This document shows positions 58,118 through 64,000 of a stretch of 64,000 bases of DNA, piece by piece (the first letter of the stretch is position 1; each line of letters starts with the position of its first letter). The stretch covers positions 19,351,756-19,415,755 of the forward strand of contig NC_053141.1 of NCBI RefSeq assembly GCF_016808335.1, read 5' to 3'. Under the pieces are notes generated by a model. That model did not search any database, was not told the DNA's origin, and saw only the letters and a list, made by a program, of their open reading frames with translations. Source of the DNA: Panicum virgatum (lineage: Eukaryota; Streptophyta; Magnoliopsida; Poales; Poaceae). A program made the position numbers and the translations under genes.

Positions 58118-58708
58118 ATGTCTTTCTCGGGATCAACCTACATCCCATGGAGTAAGCATGAAACAACCATACCCGAAGGAATTGATGTGCCAATGTGTTT
58201 CTGCGGTTCGTTGTGCAAGTTAATGAAATCAGATGTTTTAGGCGATGACTACAGGATGAGGTTATTTATGTGTGACAACTACGAATATGATCCACCTAAA
58301 CGATACGGCAAAGACCGGGCTAAGGTAGCACCAGAGCAGACGCTATTTGTCTTTGTCACTCTTAGATTGTGTTATGATTCTAATTTTAGTTGGATAAAGT
58401 CTCCTCTGCCTCTTTATGATTTTCTGTAGTAGTTCGACACCGAGCAGGCGCAGCAGGCTAAGGACTATGTGGGACAAGAAGCAAGATGGGCTGCATAACG
58501 TTGGCACCGAATGAAGCAAGAGGAACAAAAAAAGGAGAAGCGCAAGAAAGAACAAGAAGAAATCCATAAGAGGATAGAGGAGGTGGATTGTAAGGCGGCG
58601 GCGGAACGTGAAGCTGACAGGGAGAGAAAGCGAGAGAGGGCACGTCATGCGAAGGAAGTCGGGCCCGAAGCCATTAGCAAGGACAAATATCCTCGATGCA
58701 CTCAGTAG
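58118..58708 (+). pseudogene. GRF-type zinc-finger protein remnant with coiled-coil tail
   Basis: Exon 1 (58118-58324) encodes PMCFCGSLCKLMKSD and RMRLFMCDNYEY, the first part of a GRF-like zinc finger (Cys-x-Cys, then a basic/aromatic Cys). Exon 2 (58400-58708) continues with SPLPLYDFL, an EQAQQAKDYVGQEARW segment, a highly charged coiled coil and the ending KDKYPRCTQ. Two adjacent TAG stops (58427-58432) and a TAA (58496-58498) interrupt exon 2. Proteins with this plan are repetitive in grasses and are generally counted as transposon-associated. The function is unknown, and this copy cannot make the full protein. Confidence 0.7.
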
Positions 58709-58993
58709 AGTAGAACTATGTAATCCCAGCATTTAACATTCCTTAAGGCATGGTAGGTTTAGACACAACAAGAAGTTACCTTGTCGCGTGCACATGCCAC
58801 TGCAGTTTGTTGTTTATGTTTTCTGTTGAGAACTTGACTCTGTGTGTTGTAACTTGTACCATTAATTTGCAGTGCTAGCTGAGAATCTATGAAACCTTTG
58901 AACTTGTCTTTAATATTTTTGGAGCATCAGTTCAGTAGATAATGTAAAGCACACATTAAATATAATAGTAAGAATAAAGAACTAAGAACTACA

Positions 58994-59892
58994 TTACGTA
59001 ATGTAAACCATCGGGATTATATCATAATACAACGGTAATAAAACACACATCACACATGCAGTAGCATGGCAGAACCCGTTGCAAACTACGGTAAACAGAT
59101 TCTGAACTAACCTAACATGCCTTAGGTAATTTAAGAAAACCCAACAAACACGACGATGCAGCATGTCACTAGCACTAGGGTATCCTAGTAGCCGTACCCC
59201 CCACATAGCAAACTGCGTTGAGCCTTCTCCGCAGTATCCGCCCATTGCAGGTGGTGTCGGCGGTGGTGGTGGAGGCGTAGGGCCCTTCTTCTTGTGACAA
59301 GGGCAGTTGCAGTAAGGAATAGTGCATGGTTCATCCTGTGAAGTGGTAGCATTGCTGGTATCATCATCTTTGTCATCTTTGTTACTCTCGCTCACTTCCT
59401 CATAATGGTTTACATTGCATTCCATATCAAAGATACGTATCTGGAGATACTCGATGAACTCCTAAACTGAATCAATTGGTGCAGGATCGACTCACCTAGT
59501 AAAACCACAGTTTTCTGAAGCATCAAAAGACTGCAAAACAAATTTCATGTAAGGTGTCTCAATGAAGATAAAGAAATGAAACAACCGAGTATTACCCATG
59601 CGTGTGGGCATTTGAAGAAACGCCGACCACCATCCATCCCGTCGGTGCACATCTGCACTAAGCAGTCCTCACCATGTCTGCATTTTGGCCACGGTTCTCT
59701 ACGGACATCATATCGTCTAAGAGGAGTTTCGTTGGTGAATTCACTCTTGTGTTGTGGTGAAAACTCAAACACCGGTTTCGGAAAGGAATCAAGTCCAAGA
59801 GGACCGTCCCAAATTATGGGATCTCCCTTTCTTCTCCCTTTTTCTTTTCCAAAACCGTAGTAACCCTTTCTGCTAGACCCACCTCCAAACAT
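58994..59892 (-). pseudogene. Second GRF-type zinc-finger protein remnant, convergent with the first
   Basis: Exon 1 (59892-59596) starts MFGGGSSRKGYYGFGKEKG and ends in PKCRHGEDCLVQMCTDG and GGRRFFKCPHAW. After donor GTAATA and acceptor TTTTGCAG, exon 2 (59530-58994) adds SFDASENCGFTR, so the finger would be Cys-His/Cys followed by the GR-F core and a last Cys. The GRF signature Trp after this is replaced by TGA (59492-59494), and a TAG follows at 59462-59464. Downstream lie an acidic stretch, a Cys/His-Lys cluster (CNCPCHKKK) and a Pro-rich run. It faces the other remnant tail to tail, 286 bp apart. Confidence 0.7.
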
Positions 59893-59949
59893 TGGGTATA
59901 CAATGAGCTTCGGTGTTTGAGTGCTGCCGGGAGTTCACCAACTTGGGAG

Positions 59950-59957
59950 TATTTATA
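59950..59957 (-). promoter_or_regulatory. TATA box of the minus-strand GRF remnant
   Basis: The minus strand reads TATAAATA 58 bases upstream of the start codon at 59892. Confidence 0.55.
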
Positions 59958-60700
59958 GGTGCACAAAGGTCTGATATCCGGAGTATGGAGTGTAAATGCA
60001 CCTGAAAAGCCTAGATGACAACACACTGAAAAAGCTAGGGGGTCTGCGCCGAGGCTTGGCATGCGAGCTACAGTGTCAATGCTCTGCATGCACATAGTTG
60101 CAGCGAGTAGTGTGTAGCCTTTTCAGTGTCCGGTCATCTATGGCGAGGACGACGGGCCTGACGGTATACATCGAAGGTTGGTGGCATGTAGTGGGGAAGG
60201 CGACACCTAGGCGCGATCGACCGAGCGGCAACAATGCAGTGGCAAAGCCAACTTTGAAGGTGAGATGGCGTGCCTGCCGTGTTATCACATCTATCTGCAA
60301 AGGTGGAAGGACACTAATATCTGGAAAGGGGGACCCGTGATCGCAATGCTGAGCAGTGGCAACCCGTGATCTCGTACTCGCAGTTAGACGCACTATGGTC
60401 CCTATTATGATCTATACGAGCGTGTCACGAAGCTTACACTATATGCGGTAATCGTCCAACTTGTCATTGATTAAATCACGGAAAAAATTCATAAGAACTT
60501 CCCTTGTTTCACGAACATTATGGAACCCACAAACATAACAAGTTCACATCAATAATATCCATCAAAACAAATGACAAGTTCAGTACGATAATCATAAACA
60601 ACCGAAATCCGAACAGTCAAAACAGTCCATAGTGTTCAAACATAAAAAATAGTACATCCAGACAGTTCACAAAGTTTATATGTACAACCCAAATAGTCCC
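59958..60700. other. No gene recognised
   Basis: Mixed composition. A 105-codon minus frame (60393-60076) shows no domain. The sequence may belong to the same transposon as the GRF remnants. Confidence 0.35.
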
Positions 60701-60889
60701 TCACTGCTTGCTACTCTTAGTCTTGCCCTTCCCAAGAGCATCCGTGTCTGGAGTGTACCGTGACGTAGGACGGCGCTGCCTATGCGCACGAGGCTGTGTC
60801 TGCTGAGTCGAAGGAGCATCGTCCAGTTGAGACATTCCAATCTCCTCGGGGCCGTAGTCGAAAGTTTCCCGTGTACTACGGGACGAGCT
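60701..60889 (-). pseudogene. C-terminal fragment of an unrecognised, possibly transposon-associated protein
   Basis: An open minus frame of 62 codons ends in a basic tail, RYTPDTDALGKGKTKSSKQ, before TGA. It is preceded by acidic and Gln-rich sequence (PEEIGMSQLDD) and an upstream stop. The tail resembles those of grass mobile-domain (transposon-linked) proteins, but I cannot identify it firmly. A hAT element cuts the sequence 60 bp upstream. Confidence 0.35.
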
Positions 60890-60949
60890 CTATCCTGCTG
60901 AGGCGGTGACGGAGGACGTAGAAGTGCCAATGCTTGGAAAGGTGTAGGT

Positions 60950-61423
60950 CAATGGCGGAGCCACCCATCAGGCAAGGTGGGGCATATGCCCCAGCTAGCC
61001 GCCGGGAACCCCGACCCCCTCCTCCTCCTCCGGCGAGTCCGCAGCACGGTCCCCAATCCCCGGGCGGCGGTGCTCCTATTTTTGCGGCTAGGTCATGGGG
61101 CAAAGGCCATGGGCGCCGCTCGCTCGCCCAGCCGCCAGACGGCCAGAGGCCAGAGCAGACCCCCGCCCCGCCGGCCATCGCCGCGCGCCGTCGCCCCCTG
61201 CCGCCCCCCACCCGTCGGCACCCACCACCGCGCACGGCGCACCACAGCTCCCTGCCGGCCTCCGCCCGCTGGCACAGACCGCCGCGCCGCCGCAGTGCCG
61301 CACCCTGCCGGCCCCCGCCCACCGGCACCCCACAGGCGGCTGGCCCGCACAAGCCTGCCGCGCCCCGCCGGTGGCCCCTTGCCGGCCTGCCCCACCTAAA
61401 TTTTTTGGCTAGCTTCGCCACTG
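60950..61423. mobile_element. hAT-type non-autonomous element, 474 bp
   Basis: Inverted ends CAATGGCGGAGCCACCC and CAGTGGCGAAGCTAGCC match at about 13 of 17 sites. Flanking 8-mers GTGTAGGT (60942-60949) and GTGTGGGT (61424-61431) differ at one base. The interior is very GC-rich with open frames on both strands, which I take as compositional. Confidence 0.75.
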
Positions 61424-61430
61424 GTGTGGG

Positions 61431-63015
61431 TGTAAGCATCTAGGCCCTCTAGATTTGTATCAGTGATTAATGACAACCTTTATTGTGACTAATGAGTTTG
61501 TGCAGCTTAATGAATCATTATCGCTCATTTGATCATATGTTAAAAGAGGCCCCTCAATTTCGTTATTCAAAAAGGCGATCTCGGTATTCAACTCAAATAT
61601 ATAACAAGACTAAGGATCTTTCTTGTCCTAAGTGTCGTAAGGTTGAGAAGGACACTTAGGTTAGTATAAGTTTTATAGTTTTGTAGTGATCGCACTATTA
61701 AGAGGGGTTAAGGTCAAGTAACTTGAGCATGGACACGATCAATCAAAAATAGATGCACACTATGGTCACTCAGGTTCTAAAAAAGTTCAAATAAGTGGTT
61801 TTCAACTTATATCTCAAGAATATTTGGATTTCACTCAAGACTCAAATCAGAAAAGGCAAAATCAGAAAAAGTCTATACACCGGTTTAACCGACGACTCAA
61901 CTTTTCTATACGTCGGTTAAACGCAGTTATCAGAGTCTGGACAGGTTCTATACACCAGTTAAATCGACGATGTTTGAATTAACATCGGTGCATTAGTCCA
62001 GAGTTGGTTTTTCCAGGGTATTTCAAGATCTATACACCGGTTAAATCGACGATGGATTTGAGTTAACGTCGGTGCAGTTGTCCAGAGACTTGGTTTTTCA
62101 GTTGATCAGTGGACAACTACACTCACCGGTTAAACCGATGATACGTCGGTTATTCTGCCCAAGTTGTAACGGCTAGTTTTCAGAATGGGCAGTTTACATT
62201 CATCGGTTAAACCGACGCTGGCTATTGGAGGTTCGTCGGATTAACCGGCTCTAAGCAGTTTACTGGCAGCTTTTCTCCAACGGCTCTATTCTTGTGAGCT
62301 GCCTATATATAACCCTCCAATGGGTCATTTTGCACTCTCTTGACACCAGGCAACATTCATACAATATACTATTGTTGAGAGCCACCTTGAGCTTCATCTT
62401 CCACACATTTGTTCATTCAATCATTCAAGAAGCAAGACTAAGGACTTGAGTAGAGAGAAGCTTGTGTGCATCCGTTCTTGGTGATCGGTTCTTGCTCAAG
62501 TGAAGGCCCTAGCTTGTTACTCTTGGTGATTGGCAGCACCTAGGCGATCTTGGTGATTGAAGGTGTTTCTTCCGGAGCTTGCCAAGGATTGTGGGAGCCC
62601 GAAGAAGTTTGTACGTGGCTTGAGCTCCACCACGCCGGGATGGTGAACGGAGACTCTTAGTGAGCGCCCAAGTCTCGGTGACATGGGAGGTGACAAGACT
62701 CTTAGTGAGTGTCACAACGTGGATTATGGGTGTGTGCCAACACATCGACACCACGGGAAAAATCCGGTTGTCTCTTGTCCACTCTTTCATTTCAAGCACT
62801 TACTTTCTTGCAATTATTCTTGTGCTTGACCTTAGAGATCGTAACTTAGCTCTACCTTGCTTAGTTCCATATCTTTGTTAGCTTGTGTAGTTTGCTTAGT
62901 TAGCCGGTTGGTGAATTGAGCCTTACTAGCATTGCATAGGTTGAGGTTGCTTTAATTGTTTTAGAAATTTGAAAAAGGCCCAATTCACCCCCCTCTTGGT
63001 CCATCGATCCTTACA
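61431..63015 (+). repeat. 5' LTR of the Copia element
   Basis: It starts TGTAAGCATC and ends CCTTACA, 1585 bp. A TATATATAA box lies at 62304-62312. The first half (about 61875-62250) repeats the motif CCGGTTAAACCGACG and its variants at least six times. GTGGG at 61426-61430 would be the left target duplication, with its partner off-window. Confidence 0.82.
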
Positions 63016-63017
63016 AT

Positions 63018-63029
63018 TGGTATCAGAGC
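63018..63029 (+). other. Primer binding site (initiator tRNA-Met)
   Basis: TGGTATCAGAGC lies two bases after the LTR end, the standard Copia primer site. Confidence 0.9.
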
Positions 63030-63071
63030 CTCGTTACTCATTTGGATCATTAGGCTTCACCGCCTAGAGCT

Positions 63072-64000
63072 ATGGCCAAGATGGGAGGTTCGCCGCCTCA
63101 TTTCGAGGGCAAAAACTTTGCCTATTGGAAAGTTCGTATGGCCGCATAACTTAATGCGATTGCCCCCGAAGTGTGGTTGGCAACAAAGACCGGGTTCACC
63201 GGAACTCCCACATCGGAACAACTCAAGTGAGGAAGTCTTTGCTAGAGTAAATGGCTTGGACTTAGCAAGTGATATTTGGAAAGAGCTAATTAAAATTCAT
63301 GAAGGCTCCACAAAAGTTTGTGAACAAAAATATCACTTGTTTAGAGCTAAATATGATTCCTTTAATATGCTAGCACATGAAAATTGCAATGATATGTATT
63401 CTCGTTTGAATGTAATTGTCAAGGATATTAATGCTCTTGAAGTTTCTAAAATTGACAGTGGCTCCATCAACCGCAAGATTCTCATGCTACTTCCAAAGCC
63501 TAAGTACAATATCATCAATGCTATGCTTCAAAAGGAGAATCTTGATACGATGGAAGTGGGAGAGCTTGTGGGCGAAATTCGCGCTCATGAAATGGGTATC
63601 CTTGGTATGTCCGAAGAGCCGACTACCAGCAAGTCAATCGCTCTCAAAACCAAGGCAAACAAGCCCCGCAAGCTCAAGATGATCAAGCAAGAATCAAGCT
63701 CAAGCAATGAAGAAGAGGATCATCATGAAAGCTCATCCGATGATGAAGATGATGGAGAATTTGCTCTCATGATGAGAAAGTTCACACGCTTGAGTGACAA
63801 GATCAACAAGAAGGGTTATAACTTTGACCCTAAGAGAAGAATGTTCCGGCCAAGGGAAGATGTCAAGAACAAAACATGATATAATTGTGGAGAAAAAGGT
63901 CACATCTCTCCCGATTGCCCCAAGCCGGACAAGAGAAATAAGGACAACAAGAGCAAACATCGCCAGGATTCAAGCGATGATGATGAAGATGAAAAGAAGA
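63072..64000 (+). pseudogene. Copia gag, decayed and cut by the window edge
   Basis: The start MAKMGGSPPHFEGKNFAYWK is typical of Copia gag. Stops follow at 63147-63149 and 63228-63230, and a deletion or frameshift joins to a long open frame (about 63232-63876) with the UBN2 motifs ASDIWKELIKIHEGS and NDMYSRLNVIVKDI. An acidic Ser-rich stretch and a basic segment follow. The first Cys of the zinc knuckle is a TGA (63877-63879), and the rest (YNCGEKGHISPDC) is intact. Gag binds element RNA in virus-like particles. This copy cannot make it whole; pol would lie beyond the window. Confidence 0.85.

Larger units (their letters stand above)
61431..64000 (+). mobile_element. SIRE/Maximus-like Copia element, 5' part
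   Basis: A 5' LTR (61431-63015), a primer site (63018-63029) and a decayed gag (from 63072) run off the right edge of the window. The gag type (UBN2 followed by a zinc knuckle) and the LTR start TGTAAGCATCTAGGCCC fit grass SIRE/Maximus Copia elements. Confidence 0.85.

Noticed and set aside
60934..61443. 169-codon proline-rich plus frame and its antisense partners
   Set aside because: They lie across the boundaries of the hAT element 60950-61423 and reflect its GC-rich interior.

Overview
This 64-kb window is plant nuclear DNA, almost certainly from a grass, and probably a panicoid. The supporting signs are spliced genes with GT-AG introns, very GC-rich first exons, and grass-type transposons: long TGTAACACC LTRs, CACTA ends rich in GCCGTGTG, Stowaway, and SIRE-like Copia. 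Nothing prokaryotic is present. Most of the sequence is nested transposable elements. Four genes look intact, and a fifth is a freshly broken duplicate.

Layout, left to right. 1-1461 is the 3' end of a CACTA element. 2532-9905 is a minus-strand, gag-only Gypsy element with two LTRs and a CCTTG target duplication. It split a short Copia LTR from its primer site, and a 3.5-kb solo LTR (3595-7133, target duplication ACCAT) later landed inside it. 11357-16499 (minus) is a complete six-exon copy of the GINS replication subunit PSF3, broken in exon 5 by a 164-bp hAT MITE with a perfect 8-bp target duplication. 16960-18909 (plus) is a two-exon P-class PPR gene. 20636-29569 holds a non-coding minus-strand LTR element fused head to head with a fragment of an opposite-strand LTR. 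29570-38605 is the 3' half of a Tat-like Gypsy element carrying a decayed, spliced antisense ORF. A hAT element and a second solo LTR are nested in it.

38606-44175 contains a Stowaway MITE, a 1.7-kb GC-rich PIF/Harbinger element and a hAT transposase remnant. A convergent gene pair follows: an early-nodulin-like phytocyanin (44940-45692, plus) and a UGT88-like glycosyltransferase (46467-47888, minus). After a Gypsy LTR remnant and a 756-bp hAT element comes the intact PSF3 gene (52148-55671, plus), which is the inverted partner of the pseudogene at 11-16 kb. 56661-57188 is a Mutator-type MITE. 58.1-59.9 kb holds two tail-to-tail GRF-type zinc-finger gene remnants with in-frame stops. 60950-61423 is another hAT element. 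The window ends in the 5' LTR and decayed gag of a SIRE-like Copia element.

The most notable biology is the inverted PSF3 pair about 36 kb apart, with one copy inactivated by a datable MITE insertion. Next are the antisense ORF of the Tat-like element and the chimeric LTR structure at 20.6-29.6 kb. The intact genes serve unrelated roles (replication licensing, organelle RNA processing, cell surface, small-molecule glucosylation), as expected for a plant gene neighbourhood. Exon coordinates were derived by reading splice sites and by aligning the two PSF3 copies by eye. No database search was possible.
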